A DNA stretch of 64,000 bases from Microcoleus sp036705565 (GTDB lineage: Bacteria > Cyanobacteriota > Cyanobacteriia > Cyanobacteriales > Microcoleaceae). The position numbers were made by a program, and so were the translations under genes. Under the pieces are notes generated by a model. It searched no databases. It had not been told where the DNA came from and was given only the letters and a program-made list of their open reading frames with translations. Shown here in pieces: positions 8,577 through 18,157 of the stretch. How positions within the stretch are numbered: the stretch's first letter is position 1; each line of letters begins with the position of its first letter. The DNA is taken from the NCBI GenBank assembly GCA_036705565.1, contig JAUBUY010000017.1. One strand, written 5' to 3'.

Positions 8577-10280
8577 ATGAAAAAAAAACAAATTTTAAAT
8601 TACCAAAAAAGTCAAATTATTGAGGTACTAAAGCAGGATTATTTTCAAATGACCGCGCAGCTTCATAGAAACTGGACACCAGAGCAACATGAAAAAAATC
8701 GATTGAGTCGTTCTTTGGCTGCATTTGCGATCGCCAATCTTGCCGATATTACCCCAGCTCAAGCGGCTAACTCAATTATCAATGGGGAAAATGATAATGG
8801 GATTGATGCCATTTATTTCGATCGGATGAAAAATTTGCTTTTGTTGGTGCAGGCTAAGGCAGGGAATGCTCCAAATATGGGTGATAATAAGAAATTTTGT
8901 GATGGGATTAGAGATTTAGTCCATCAACGTTTTCAGAAATTTAATGATGGCTTTGTGCGGTTGCAGCAAGAGGTTGAAGATGCTTTAAATACTAACGGGG
9001 TAAAAATAGTTGGCTGTAATATATATCTTGATGAAAGCCTTAGCTCTCATGTGATTGCGGATCTCGATCAGTTAAAAACTGAACTGAATCAGTTCGATCA
9101 ACGTTTTGAATGGCAAGATTTAAATATTAGCATAACACATGGTTGGTTGACAGCCAAACAAGCGATCGCCCCTGTTGATGTAGTCTTGACATTGGAAAAC
9201 TGGCATTGTTTAGATCGGCCGCGTAGGGCATTTTATGGATTGGTTAAGGCTTCAGAACTTGCATCTTTATATCAACAGCATAATAAGTCGCTTTTTGAGA
9301 AAAATATCCGTTATTACCTAGGTGCAGAGGATGTTAACTTAGCGATTGCGGACACTGTCAAAGAGCAACCATCTGAACTATTTTATCTCAACAATGGTCT
9401 GACGATTACTTGTTCGATAATTAGTCTGCCATCAGGACACAAACAGGAATCAACTCAATTTACTTTAAAAGGTTTTTCCGTCGTGAATGGGGCGCAAACG
9501 GTAGGAGCTATCGCTGCTGTTTATAATGCTAATGGTTCAATATCTGCTGATGCAAAGTTATTAGTTACAATTATTGAAGTGGGGACGGAGACTGATAATA
9601 TTGGCGAAAAAATTACTGGAGCAAGAAATACGCAAAATGCTGTGCGCGATGTTTATTTTGCCGCGTTAGATTCCAATCAAGAACGTTTGCGACAGGAATG
9701 TATGGTATCGAATATTGTTTACGAATATCGACCATCGGCGGAGCGGAGTCAGGATGCGATTACGATTGAACAGGCGGCAGTTGCCCTTGCTTGTTTTAGC
9801 GGTGATACGGAAATAGTGGTTGCAGCAAAGAGAGAAATTAGTCAGATTTATAAGCGTTATTATGATATATTGTTTAGTGATGGGCTTTCAGGAGTTACGC
9901 TGTGTCGTTATGTGCGAATTTTTCAATATCTGGATGAAATTTTTTCGGCTTCAGAAAATGCTGCAACAGGTCAACAAAAAAAGTTTTATAAGCATGGTAG
10001 ATTTTTTATTATAGATATTCTTGCAAGACGCTATAAACCTTTGCTAAATAAGCATGAAGTTTATTTGTCTGAGGACGATAAAATGCAACTTTCACGAATT
10101 GGGTTAGAGCTTGCTGAGGTTGTTTACACTGTTGCTGAATCTCGATTTGCTAGTGACAACAAGGGATATCTTGCTATTTTTAGGAATATCACAGATGTTA
10201 GGCCTTTAACGAGTGAGGTAATGCAGGAGTTAGATCGCAGGGATGCTCAGGCTGAAAATCCGAATATACCTACAGTTTAA
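8577..10280 (+). CDS. AIPR-family protein (abortive-infection type), Mrr-like N-terminus
   Basis: 567 aa. The middle and C-terminal part carry the AIPR family signature: NIRYYLG, a P-x-ELFYLNNGLTI block and FSVVNGAQTVGAI. AIPR proteins were first linked to abortive phage infection in lactococci. The N-terminus shows G-I-D77 and, 15 residues on, Q92-A-K94 in LLLVQAKAG, the D...QxK arrangement of Mrr-like restriction nuclease folds; the nuclease call is my inference. It starts with ATG at 8577 before a Lys-rich AAAAAACAA stretch. The next gene (Mod) begins 21 bp after its stop in the same direction, so the two are very probably co-transcribed. Base composition is clearly AT-richer than in flanking genes, suggesting horizontal acquisition. 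Confidence 0.85.
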   Translation: MKKKQILNYQKSQIIEVLKQDYFQMTAQLHRNWTPEQHEKNRLSRSLAAFAIANLADITPAQAANSIINGENDNGIDAIYFDRMKNLLLLVQAKAGNAPNMGDNKKFCDGIRDLVHQRFQKFNDGFVRLQQEVEDALNTNGVKIVGCNIYLDESLSSHVIADLDQLKTELNQFDQRFEWQDLNISITHGWLTAKQAIAPVDVVLTLENWHCLDRPRRAFYGLVKASELASLYQQHNKSLFEKNIRYYLGAEDVNLAIADTVKEQPSELFYLNNGLTITCSIISLPSGHKQESTQFTLKGFSVVNGAQTVGAIAAVYNANGSISADAKLLVTIIEVGTETDNIGEKITGARNTQNAVRDVYFAALDSNQERLRQECMVSNIVYEYRPSAERSQDAITIEQAAVALACFSGDTEIVVAAKREISQIYKRYYDILFSDGLSGVTLCRYVRIFQYLDEIFSASENAATGQQKKFYKHGRFFIIDILARRYKPLLNKHEVYLSEDDKMQLSRIGLELAEVVYTVAESRFASDNKGYLAIFRNITDVRPLTSEVMQELDRRDAQAENPNIPTV

Positions 10281-10301
10281 CTTTTGAGATAGATATTAAT
10301 T

Positions 10302-11963
10302 ATGAATAAGAAGCAGAGACTAGAACTAACATGGGTTGGTAAGGATATTCGCCCCAAGCTGGAGCCGCGAATTTTACTGGAAGATCCAGAAATATCTTAT
10401 CATGCTGCTCATCAGGTGAGTGAAAATGATATTTTTGATAATCGCTTAATTTTTGGGGATAATTTGTTGGCTCTCAAGGCTTTAGAGTCTGAGTTTGCAG
10501 GAAAAGTTAAGTGTATTTTTATCGATCCGCCATATAATACAGGCTCAGCTTTTGAACATTATGATGATGGAATTGAACATTCTATCTGGCTTGGTTTAAT
10601 GCGCGATCGTTTAGAGATTTTGCGTAATTTATTATCGAATGATGGTTCTTTATGGATCGCGATTGATGACAATGAAGCACATTATTTAAAAGTGGTTTGT
10701 GATGAAATTTTTGGTCGCAACTGTTTTATTACATCTTTTATTTGGAGAAAAGTTGATAGCCCTAACGATAATAAAGTTGCCATTACACCCGATCATGAAT
10801 ACGTTCTGTGTTTTGTAAAAGATCCGAGATTAGTACAGTTTAAACAGAAACCTGATAACTCAATTCTCCATGCTTATAGACAACCTGATTCAGAGTCAGA
10901 TCGCCCTTACAGAGATCGATTATTAAAAAAGAACGGCAAAAGTAGTCTTCGGTCAGATCGACCATCAATGTTTTTTCCAGTTATTGCTCCTGATGGTACA
11001 ACAGTTTTTCCAATCCATGACGATGGCCGAGAGGCTTGCTGGGCGATAGGTAAAAAAGGAGTTGAAGATTTGATAGCTCAAGGAAATTTAATTTGGAAAC
11101 AGCGCCAACAAAACGGTATAAAGCGATGGGTTCCGTATACAAGAGAATTTGCAGCCGAGGAGCCTTCTCGTCCGTATCCAACAATTTGGAACGATCTCGA
11201 TACTACGCGACAAACCAAAGCACATCAAAAGATTTTGTTTGGCGAGAATAGTTTGTTTGAAACACCAAAACCAGAAGATATTATTTGTCGCATCTTACAA
11301 ATTTCTACAGAAATAGGTGATCTGGTTCTTGATTCTTTTGCAGGTTCAGGAACAACAGGCGCAGTCGCGCAGAAAATGGGAAGACGCTGGATCATGATTG
11401 AACTCGGCGAACATTGTCATACCCATATCATTCCCCGACTCAAAAAAGTAATTGATGGCGAAGATCAAGGGGGAATTACTAAAGCAGTTAACTGGAAAGG
11501 TGGCGGTGGGTTTCGTTACTATCGTCTCGCACCATCCCTACTAGAAAAAGACAAATGGGATAATTGGGTGATCAACAAAACCTATAACGCCGCCATGCTT
11601 GCCGAAGCACTCTGCAAAATCGAAGGTTTCACCTACGCACCATCCGACACTTTGTATTGGCAACATGGCTATTCCACTGAAAGCGACTTTATCTATGTCA
11701 CCACCCAAAATCTTAGTCACGAACAACTATCCAAACTTGCAGACGAAGTAGGACAAGAACGCACCCTACTTGTTTTATGTACCGCCTTTCGAAGCGAAAC
11801 CGACATATTCCCAAACCTCACCGTTAAAAAAATTCCCAAACAAATCCTTTCACGGTGTGAATGGGGACATGATGATTACAGCCTAAAAATTGAAAACTTG
11901 CCAAAAGCACCCCCAAAGTTCGGACAACTATCACTATTTGACCTGGATACCTATGATAAATAA
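10302..11963 (+). CDS. type III-like DNA methyltransferase (Mod)
   Basis: 553 aa. An N6-adenine/N4-cytosine methyltransferase of the beta class: catalytic motif IV D75-P-P-Y78 (IDPPYNTG) comes before the AdoMet motif I at 344-350 (DSFAGSG), the order seen in type III Mod subunits. The region between about 115 and 300 is variable and should hold the target-recognition domain. The C-terminal 130 residues carry no clear motif. Mod methylates host DNA to protect it from the partner Res and also supplies sequence specificity. It overlaps the start of the Res gene by 11 bp, indicating translational coupling. AT-rich, like the neighbouring AIPR gene. Confidence 0.92.
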   Translation: MNKKQRLELTWVGKDIRPKLEPRILLEDPEISYHAAHQVSENDIFDNRLIFGDNLLALKALESEFAGKVKCIFIDPPYNTGSAFEHYDDGIEHSIWLGLMRDRLEILRNLLSNDGSLWIAIDDNEAHYLKVVCDEIFGRNCFITSFIWRKVDSPNDNKVAITPDHEYVLCFVKDPRLVQFKQKPDNSILHAYRQPDSESDRPYRDRLLKKNGKSSLRSDRPSMFFPVIAPDGTTVFPIHDDGREACWAIGKKGVEDLIAQGNLIWKQRQQNGIKRWVPYTREFAAEEPSRPYPTIWNDLDTTRQTKAHQKILFGENSLFETPKPEDIICRILQISTEIGDLVLDSFAGSGTTGAVAQKMGRRWIMIELGEHCHTHIIPRLKKVIDGEDQGGITKAVNWKGGGGFRYYRLAPSLLEKDKWDNWVINKTYNAAMLAEALCKIEGFTYAPSDTLYWQHGYSTESDFIYVTTQNLSHEQLSKLADEVGQERTLLVLCTAFRSETDIFPNLTVKKIPKQILSRCEWGHDDYSLKIENLPKAPPKFGQLSLFDLDTYDK

Positions 11964-14667
11964 ACTGGTTAATAATATTTCTAATCGTCTCAGTCTGCGC
12001 CATCCTCAGCGCCAATCTTTAGAAATTATCGATCGCATTTGTGAACTCTTATCCATCCCAGACATCACAGATAGAGAAACAAGTTTAGTCGCCCTCAAAA
12101 AAGAATTCCCAACGTTTACTGACTTCGAGCGCGACTTTCCCTCCCTATGTTTTGCCCTAGCCACAGGTGTTGGTAAAACTCGACTCATGGGCGCATTTAT
12201 TAGTTATTTATACCTAGCATATAACATTAAAAACTTTTTTATCCTTGCCCCAAACCTAACCATTTATAACAAACTAATTACCGACTTTACGCCCAACACC
12301 TCAAAATATGTATTTACGGGTATCTCTGAATTTGCGATCTCTCCACCAGTCATCATCACAGGTGACAACTATGAAATGAATGCGCGAACGATCTTAGATC
12401 AACAAATTTCATGCAAAATTAATATCTTTAATATCTCAAAAATTAACTCAGAAGTGCGTGGTGGCAAAAGCCCTAAAATTAAACGACTATCCGAATATAT
12501 TGGCGAAAGCTATTTTGATTACCTGTCTCAATTAAAAGACCTCGTAATTCTCATGGATGAATCGCACCGATATCGCGCCTCAGCAGGAGTTCGCGCTATC
12601 AATGAATTAAAACCATTAATGGGGCTAGAACTTACCGCCACACCCTTTGTCGAAACCAATAAAGGTTCAGTAGCTTTCAAAAATGTCATCTATGACTATC
12701 CCCTCGGACGTGCCATAACCGATGGATTTGTTAAAGATCCTGCCGTCGTCACCCGCAAAGACTTTAACCCCGCGTCAATGTCACCAGAAGCGATCGAGCG
12801 TCTTAAACTAGAAGATGGCATCTATCTCCATGAAAATATTAAAGCTGAATTAGAAACCTATGCTATTCAAACTGGAAGAACGATTGTTAAACCTTTTGTA
12901 TTAGTTATTGCCCGTGACACTACCCACGCCTCAAAACTGATGGAACTCATTCAATCTGATGAGTTTTCCGAAGGAAATTATAAACATAAAGTTATTCAAG
13001 TTGACTCTAGTAAAACGGGCGCTCAAGAAGATGAAATGGTAGAGCGATTGCTCAAAGTAGAACATACTGATGAACCTACTGAAATAGTTATCCATGTAAA
13101 TATGCTCAAAGAAGGTTGGGATGTCACCAACCTCTATACAATTGTCCCTCTGAGAGCCGCAAATTCCAAAATCCTGATCGAGCAATCTATTGGAAGGGGC
13201 TTGCGTTTGCCCTATGGAATGCGTACAGGTGTAGAAATAGTCGATCGCCTAAATATCGTCGCCCATGACAAATTTCAAGAAATTGTCGATGAAGCAAAAC
13301 GCCCAGAATCCCAAATCCGCTTAAAACAAATTATCCTTACAGATGAAGACTTACAGCAAAAGACACAAACAGTAATTTCGCGATCGCAACTAGCCCAAAA
13401 TCTAGGACTTCACCCCGAACAACCCATTAATTTACCTGATAATTTACCTGAAACAGAACCCCAAAATATTCAACCATCGCTATTTCAATCACCTATAGAA
13501 CAAAAGATTGCACAGCTTACATACCAAGAAATCCTAAAGCTTGAAAGCCGGCCCGAAGAAGTCCCAACCACCGCCCATCTCGCATCCCCACAAGTTCAGG
13601 GAAGGGTGCGCGAAGCCGTAGCTAGAGAATATCAACCCGCACAAATGGAACTTGAAGGCATAATAGCACCTCCAGATATTGAAGCGATCGTTGCGAAAAC
13701 AACGAATTTAGTGATTCAGCAAACCATCAATATTCCTAAGATTCTGGTTATTCCTAAAGGGGAAGTGCGATCGGGTTTCAGGTCTTTTGCCCTAGATGTC
13801 ACAGGCTTAAATTATCCCGTTCCCTCCCAAGAAGAATTACATATTCAATCCCTAACAACGAATAAAGTTGAACGTATGGGAATTAACAAAGAAAACTTTG
13901 AAGAATTACGGCTTGAAAACTATATTGTCAAAAATCTAGTCAACTTCGATGATATTGCCTATGACGAACACGCTGATTTACTCTATGACCTGGCGGGTCA
14001 AGTTATCAGTCATTTTATGACCTACTTATCGGAAGGAGATACACAGAAAGTTTTACGCTATTACCAAAGGGAAATTACCAATTTTGTCCGCAGCCAAATG
14101 CAGCAAAATTTCTGGGAAGAAACAACAGGTTATGAAGTCAAAATCAGTAAAGGTTTTACAGCCTTAAAAGATAGCGCATACACTACAAATGCTAATAATT
14201 GCCTTGATTATCAATCTTCGCCACGAGACAAAAGCAATATGTCCAAATATCTGTTTACAGGCTTCTCCAAATGCCTCTATCGAGAACAGAAATTTGAAGC
14301 GGAAGCAGAAAGAATACTAGCACTGATTTTAGAACGGGATGCAATCAAATGGTTTAAACCCGCAAAAGGACAATTTCAGCTTTATTACAAATGGCAGGGA
14401 AAATATTCAGAATATCAACCAGATTTTGTTGCTGAAACAGAAGAAGTTATCTATATGCTGGAACCAAAAGCTCGAAATGAAATTGACAATCCTCAAGTGC
14501 TTGCTAAGAAAGATGTCGCAGTTCAATGGTGTCAATATGCTTCGGACTATATGCTAAAGCACGGTGGCAAACCTTGGAAATATGTCTTAATTCCCCATGA
14601 TGAGATCAAAGAAAATATGAGACTCCAAAAACTAAGCGATCGCTATACCGCCACTACTAAGGGTTAA
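11953..14667 (+). CDS. type III-like restriction helicase-nuclease (Res)
   Basis: 904 aa from the ATG at 11953, which overlaps the Mod stop; an ATG at 11890 would give 925 aa but reaches deep into Mod and reads non-homologous sequence. Superfamily 2 helicase motifs: Walker A ATGVGKTRL, Walker B as LMDESHR, motif III LTATP, motif VI SIGRGLRLP. Near the C-terminus YQPDF with EPK 17 residues further on forms a PD-(D/E)xK nuclease, as in Res subunits. It translocates on DNA with ATP and cuts unmethylated sites in complex with Mod. All motifs are intact, so it should be functional. It is third in the AIPR-Mod-Res run. Confidence 0.92.
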   Translation: MINKLVNNISNRLSLRHPQRQSLEIIDRICELLSIPDITDRETSLVALKKEFPTFTDFERDFPSLCFALATGVGKTRLMGAFISYLYLAYNIKNFFILAPNLTIYNKLITDFTPNTSKYVFTGISEFAISPPVIITGDNYEMNARTILDQQISCKINIFNISKINSEVRGGKSPKIKRLSEYIGESYFDYLSQLKDLVILMDESHRYRASAGVRAINELKPLMGLELTATPFVETNKGSVAFKNVIYDYPLGRAITDGFVKDPAVVTRKDFNPASMSPEAIERLKLEDGIYLHENIKAELETYAIQTGRTIVKPFVLVIARDTTHASKLMELIQSDEFSEGNYKHKVIQVDSSKTGAQEDEMVERLLKVEHTDEPTEIVIHVNMLKEGWDVTNLYTIVPLRAANSKILIEQSIGRGLRLPYGMRTGVEIVDRLNIVAHDKFQEIVDEAKRPESQIRLKQIILTDEDLQQKTQTVISRSQLAQNLGLHPEQPINLPDNLPETEPQNIQPSLFQSPIEQKIAQLTYQEILKLESRPEEVPTTAHLASPQVQGRVREAVAREYQPAQMELEGIIAPPDIEAIVAKTTNLVIQQTINIPKILVIPKGEVRSGFRSFALDVTGLNYPVPSQEELHIQSLTTNKVERMGINKENFEELRLENYIVKNLVNFDDIAYDEHADLLYDLAGQVISHFMTYLSEGDTQKVLRYYQREITNFVRSQMQQNFWEETTGYEVKISKGFTALKDSAYTTNANNCLDYQSSPRDKSNMSKYLFTGFSKCLYREQKFEAEAERILALILERDAIKWFKPAKGQFQLYYKWQGKYSEYQPDFVAETEEVIYMLEPKARNEIDNPQVLAKKDVAVQWCQYASDYMLKHGGKPWKYVLIPHDEIKENMRLQKLSDRYTATTKG

Positions 14668-14814
14668 TTTCAGGGGCGATCGGGAGCAAAAAAGTAATCA
14701 CTAGCCATGCTACCAACCGATGCCAAAGGGCGAAATGTAGGAAAGTTCTTCAACAATCCAGCAATCCTGCGTCACTCGATGCTATATCGCTAACCCGCCA
14801 GCTTTTGCATTACC

Positions 14815-15177
14815 CTACTCTTCAAGTTCTAAATATCGAGCCAAAATTTGTTGAATTTCTTGGAGTTGTTGCAACTCCAATTGCCCAACACAGCGCACAA
14901 GTCTGCGTTTATCAAACGTCATCGGATCGACACACACGATAAAACTCTCGGTACTCAGACCATTGAGAGTCGAAGGAATCACAGGCAAAACAACAGGCCG
15001 TAAACCATCGTTGGGAACAGCAGAAGTGATGGGTAGAACAGTTACCTTGCTGCGTTGATTAAAAACAGTTCCTGAAATAATTACCGCTGGTCGAGTCTTG
15101 CGGATTTCTGTACCAACTGACGGATCGAAAGTCACAAGCCAGATGCTTCCCAGTCGGTAATCGCTGCTTGCTGCCAT
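14815..15177 (-). CDS. MazF/PemK-family toxin (endoribonuclease)
   Basis: 120 aa. The fold signature is present: GSIWLVTFDPSVGTEIRKTRPAVIIS, a VLPITS strand and the late LSTESFIVCVD block with K/R residues. MazF proteins cut mRNA as dimers until bound by antitoxin. The gene overlaps the 3' end of the upstream RHH antitoxin by 46 bp, typical of coupled toxin-antitoxin pairs. It lies tail-to-tail with the restriction cassette, 147 bp away, so the two may form one small defence island. Confidence 0.9.
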   Translation of the reverse strand: MAASSDYRLGSIWLVTFDPSVGTEIRKTRPAVIISGTVFNQRSKVTVLPITSAVPNDGLRPVVLPVIPSTLNGLSTESFIVCVDPMTFDKRRLVRCVGQLELQQLQEIQQILARYLELEE

Positions 15178-15362
15178 GCTTCATCCTCATCGGTTAATTG
15201 ATCGCTCAGTTCATCCAGCAATAAACAGGCTTCTACCATTGCCTGCTCTTCTTGTTGTTTGCGCCATGCTTGCAATAAAAGCTCAACTAGCCGACTGCGA
15301 TTTTCTACACGATCGTCAATGTAACGCACTAGCTCATCTGGCAAAGAGATAGATACTTTCAT
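15132..15362 (-). CDS. ribbon-helix-helix antitoxin of the MazF pair
   Basis: 76 aa from the ATG at 15362 (MKVSISLPDEL). The frame extends further upstream, but that part is Cys/Arg-rich and not homologous. The first 45 residues form a CopG/MetJ-type ribbon-helix-helix (SISLPDELVRYIDDRVENRS) that should bind the operon's own promoter; the acidic, Gln-rich C-terminal half (LLLDELSDQLTDEDEAW) is the expected toxin-neutralising tail. It precedes and overlaps the toxin gene, so autoregulation is likely. Confidence 0.85.
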   Translation of the reverse strand: MKVSISLPDELVRYIDDRVENRSRLVELLLQAWRKQQEEQAMVEACLLLDELSDQLTDEDEAWQQAAITDWEASGL

Positions 15363-15480
15363 ATTATGTATGCCACTTTTAATACTACCAATGGTAGCAC
15401 AACGATCGAGCAGATAGCAAGCTGATGAAGTAGAGCAGCAGCAACGCCGATTCCGTCTGATTCCGATATGCCCTAGAATC

Positions 15481-16674
15481 CTACACAAAATTAGCCGGAT
15501 CTTGATCTCGCCGATGCTTCAGCAGAATCGGAGAACCTTGGCCATCACCCACCAAAGCCGCCGTTTCCTCCAACGCTTCCCTCAATCGCTTGGCCGCGTA
15601 GATCGACATATCACGGGGCACATTCACCCGATCGCGCAAATACCGCAAAGCCGCATCAGAACCAGCCGGCGGCGTACAAACTTCGCCAGTCATCATCAAA
15701 GTTAAAGCACAACGCAAAGCCTCATCGAATAACTTGTCATCAGCAGGATTGACTCGAACGATGTTGCGCTGGTGCTTAATGACGCGGTGAAGTGCTTCAG
15801 CGCGGGAGGTTTCCGGTTCTGGATACATCACATCCGGCAGGCCAGCCCAAGGCCCATTATCCACGCGGGCCTTATTGAGTAGCATCTGAGGTTCGCCATT
15901 TTCATAACACCCGCCCATCTGAGGCGGTAAATCGTGGGCGTGGGTGTGAAAGTCGCTCTGAGTGCCGCGATAGGTAGGGCGGGTTTCCATCGCCGCAAAC
16001 CAGTCAGCAAAGCGCGGGTTTTCTTCGCGCATCGAGTAGCCTTTGTAGTAGTAAAGACTGGCATTCATCCGTTCGACGTAGGGCGTAAAGATCACATCCG
16101 CAGTGCCAAATTCATCGAGGAAATAAGGCCCCGGAGTGCTAGCCAAGGCCTTTTCTACCTGGGCGACGACGCTGATAAATTGGTTGCGGTTGTGTTGTTC
16201 TACTTTGGCTGAACTTGCTGGGTAGCACAGCCAAGAGCACCAGGCTCTAAATAGCAGTCGCTCTAACCGCCGCATGGGTATTACTGCGGGATTTTCCATG
16301 CCCAAACCCAAGGGGGCATAGACTCGTTCCAGCGCGATTAAGATGTCATCGCTTTCGGTGATGATGCGGCCGTCTAGTTCGATCGCCGGTAGCATTCCCG
16401 ATGGCACTTTGCGCTTATACCAGCTTTCCTTTTCCCCATAGCAGAACATCGTAACTTTCTCAATGCGGTAGGGGATTTGTTTTTCTTCTAACCACAACCA
16501 GATTTTTTGGCAGTAGGGACACCAAGCATGGTTATCGCGGTACAGGGTGACTCGCACATCGGATTCGGTTTTACCGAAGAGGCGCAAGCGGGATTGAGCG
16601 TTGGTGGGGCCGTTTGTGCGATCGACTTCAAAGTCTGTGAGGGCTTCTAATTCTGTCCAGCTTAAGGGGGTCAT
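15481..16674 (-). CDS. glutathione S-transferase family protein
   Basis: 397 aa, longer than a typical 200-aa GST. The thioredoxin-like N-domain has a redox-type C-P-Y-C active site (HAWCPYCQKIW), a cis-Pro context (VPSGMLPAIEL) and ESDDI, the glutathione-contacting E-S pair. A GST C-terminal helical domain follows to about 245. The last 150 residues (from about MGGCYENGEPQMLL) form an extra all-alpha extension seen in plant and cyanobacterial homologues. The substrate is unknown; a thiol-transfer or peroxide-detoxification role is inferred. A heptamer array ends three bases upstream of the start codon, leaving no Shine-Dalgarno. Confidence 0.88.
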   Translation of the reverse strand: MTPLSWTELEALTDFEVDRTNGPTNAQSRLRLFGKTESDVRVTLYRDNHAWCPYCQKIWLWLEEKQIPYRIEKVTMFCYGEKESWYKRKVPSGMLPAIELDGRIITESDDILIALERVYAPLGLGMENPAVIPMRRLERLLFRAWCSWLCYPASSAKVEQHNRNQFISVVAQVEKALASTPGPYFLDEFGTADVIFTPYVERMNASLYYYKGYSMREENPRFADWFAAMETRPTYRGTQSDFHTHAHDLPPQMGGCYENGEPQMLLNKARVDNGPWAGLPDVMYPEPETSRAEALHRVIKHQRNIVRVNPADDKLFDEALRCALTLMMTGEVCTPPAGSDAALRYLRDRVNVPRDMSIYAAKRLREALEETAALVGDGQGSPILLKHRRDQDPANFV

Positions 16675-16676
16675 GG

Positions 16677-16708
16677 GATTTTAGATTTTAGATTTTAGAT
16701 TTTAGATT
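16677..16708 (+). repeat. heptanucleotide array abutting a start codon
   Basis: About 4.5 TTTTAGA units, followed by TTGGAGAATTG as in the array near 51276. It occupies exactly the position where the ribosome-binding site of the minus-strand GST gene should be. Confidence 0.88.
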
Positions 16709-16909
16709 GGAGAATTGTAGACAGGGACTGCTTCGTGGCAATAATAAAACTTACGCACCAACTCTATCTGTAGGGTGCGCTGTGCGCGCACCTTACCTCT
16801 ACCCATAACGTATTCAACTATTTTTTGGTCTTAGTTCTGAATAAGATAGTTGGTTCTCAGTTAAACAACACTTTGAGGACTGAAGTCCTCACTACTAACT
16901 TAACTACAA

Positions 16910-17845
16910 TTAAGGCGACAGTTGGGGAGGGGGTGGGGCGTCTTGAATTTTAGTCAGTGCTGCTTTGATTTCAGGAGTGGCTAGCAACTTTTGGGTATCT
17001 GCGATTAAACGATCGCCCCAGAGGTTTTCTTTGAGATATTCTACGGTAGCATAACGTTTGTCGAGTTTCAGAGCTGCTTCTCCCATCGCTAAGCCTTTTT
17101 CTTTGTCACCTTTGGTGTAGAATGCTACTGCTAGAGCTAGCATTGCTTCGGCTGCTTTGTCGTCGATCGCGATCGCTTCTTGCCAGCGTTTGATGGCGCT
17201 ATCAACATCTCCCATTTCGTATTTGACTAATCCGATATTGTTGACAGCAGGCCACAGGTTTTTTTCTAAAGCAAAGGCTTTTTCGTATTGGGCGATCGCC
17301 TGATCGAACCGCTTCAGCTTATAAAAAGCATTGCCTAAATCAAATAATGCACCTGGAGTGTCTGGTTTGAGTTTTAATCCTGCTTGCAAATATTCGGCTG
17401 CTTTCTCGTAGTTCGCTTTCCGAAAGTGAGCTTCTCCCAAGACAAATTTAATTGATGGATTTTCGGGCGACAGAGATTGAGCTTGTCCCAAAGCTTCAAT
17501 GCCTTTGTCAAACTGCTCGACTTGAAGGTACAAGCTACCTAACAAAGTCCAAGTTTGAGCATTTTTGGGGGCTAACTGTGTGGCGAGTTCGGCTCTGGGT
17601 ACCGCTAGTTGGTACTGCTGGAGTCTGGCTAGCTGGACGGCTTCTTCTGCAAGGCTCAATGCCGTTTGTTCGAGTTGGGCCGAGTCGATTTGCAGGGTGT
17701 AAGGCAGGAGTGCCTGTGCAACAGCAGGCTCGGGCATTGCCCCCAAACCGAGTGCGAGTAGCAGAGATATTAAAGGAATGCGATTAGGCACTGTACAGCC
17801 CCAGAAAAAAATATAAGGGTTTCTCGATCGCCTATAATAACTCAT
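16910..17845 (-). CDS. exported TPR-repeat protein
   Basis: 311 aa. An N-terminal hydrophobic segment (IPLISLLLALGLGAMPEPAV) ending in AVAQA looks like a signal peptide. About six tetratricopeptide repeats follow from residue 60 to 260 (for example AEYLQAGLKLKPDTPGALF and IAQYEKAFALEKNLWPAV), then a Pro-rich tail (PPPPQLSP). TPR arrays dock partner proteins. No enzymatic domain is present, so it is probably a lumenal or periplasmic scaffold. The first ATG gives a basic YYRRSR leader; a GTG about 18 codons later would also leave the signal peptide intact. Confidence 0.85.
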   Translation of the reverse strand: MSYYRRSRNPYIFFWGCTVPNRIPLISLLLALGLGAMPEPAVAQALLPYTLQIDSAQLEQTALSLAEEAVQLARLQQYQLAVPRAELATQLAPKNAQTWTLLGSLYLQVEQFDKGIEALGQAQSLSPENPSIKFVLGEAHFRKANYEKAAEYLQAGLKLKPDTPGALFDLGNAFYKLKRFDQAIAQYEKAFALEKNLWPAVNNIGLVKYEMGDVDSAIKRWQEAIAIDDKAAEAMLALAVAFYTKGDKEKGLAMGEAALKLDKRYATVEYLKENLWGDRLIADTQKLLATPEIKAALTKIQDAPPPPQLSP

Positions 17846-18157
17846 ATTTTTGAGTTTTGATATTGCTTCTTGACTCGCAACACTTTTTGGTTTTCATTTA
17901 AATACTTCTCAAATTATGTTTACATTCTGGATTGTCGTTTTTATTCACTGTTTTAGACACGACTGATTACCTCACTACAAATAGGCACAATTATGAGTTA
18001 TTAGCAACTTAAATGAGTCAATAAATAACGCTTCGCGGTTTATATTTTAAAACTTAAAAAATCCTTTTTTTTGTCCTAAATACTCTTTTGTTTTTACTGG
18101 TTATAAAGGAGTAAATTATTCAATCTAAACCTGGTAAATCCTTCATTTTCAAAAATT
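17846..18157. other. 312-bp AT-rich spacer
   Basis: It lies between two minus-strand genes and presumably holds the promoter of the TPR gene. No repeat, hairpin or RNA gene was recognised. Confidence 0.5.

Noticed and set aside
11890..11952. Upstream ATG start for Res
   Set aside because: It lies inside the coding end of Mod and adds 21 residues unlike Res proteins; the ATG overlapping the Mod stop is more natural.
15363..15488. N-terminal extension of the antitoxin
   Set aside because: Cys/Arg-rich, non-homologous, and overlaps the end of the GST gene; the RHH domain starts at the later ATG.
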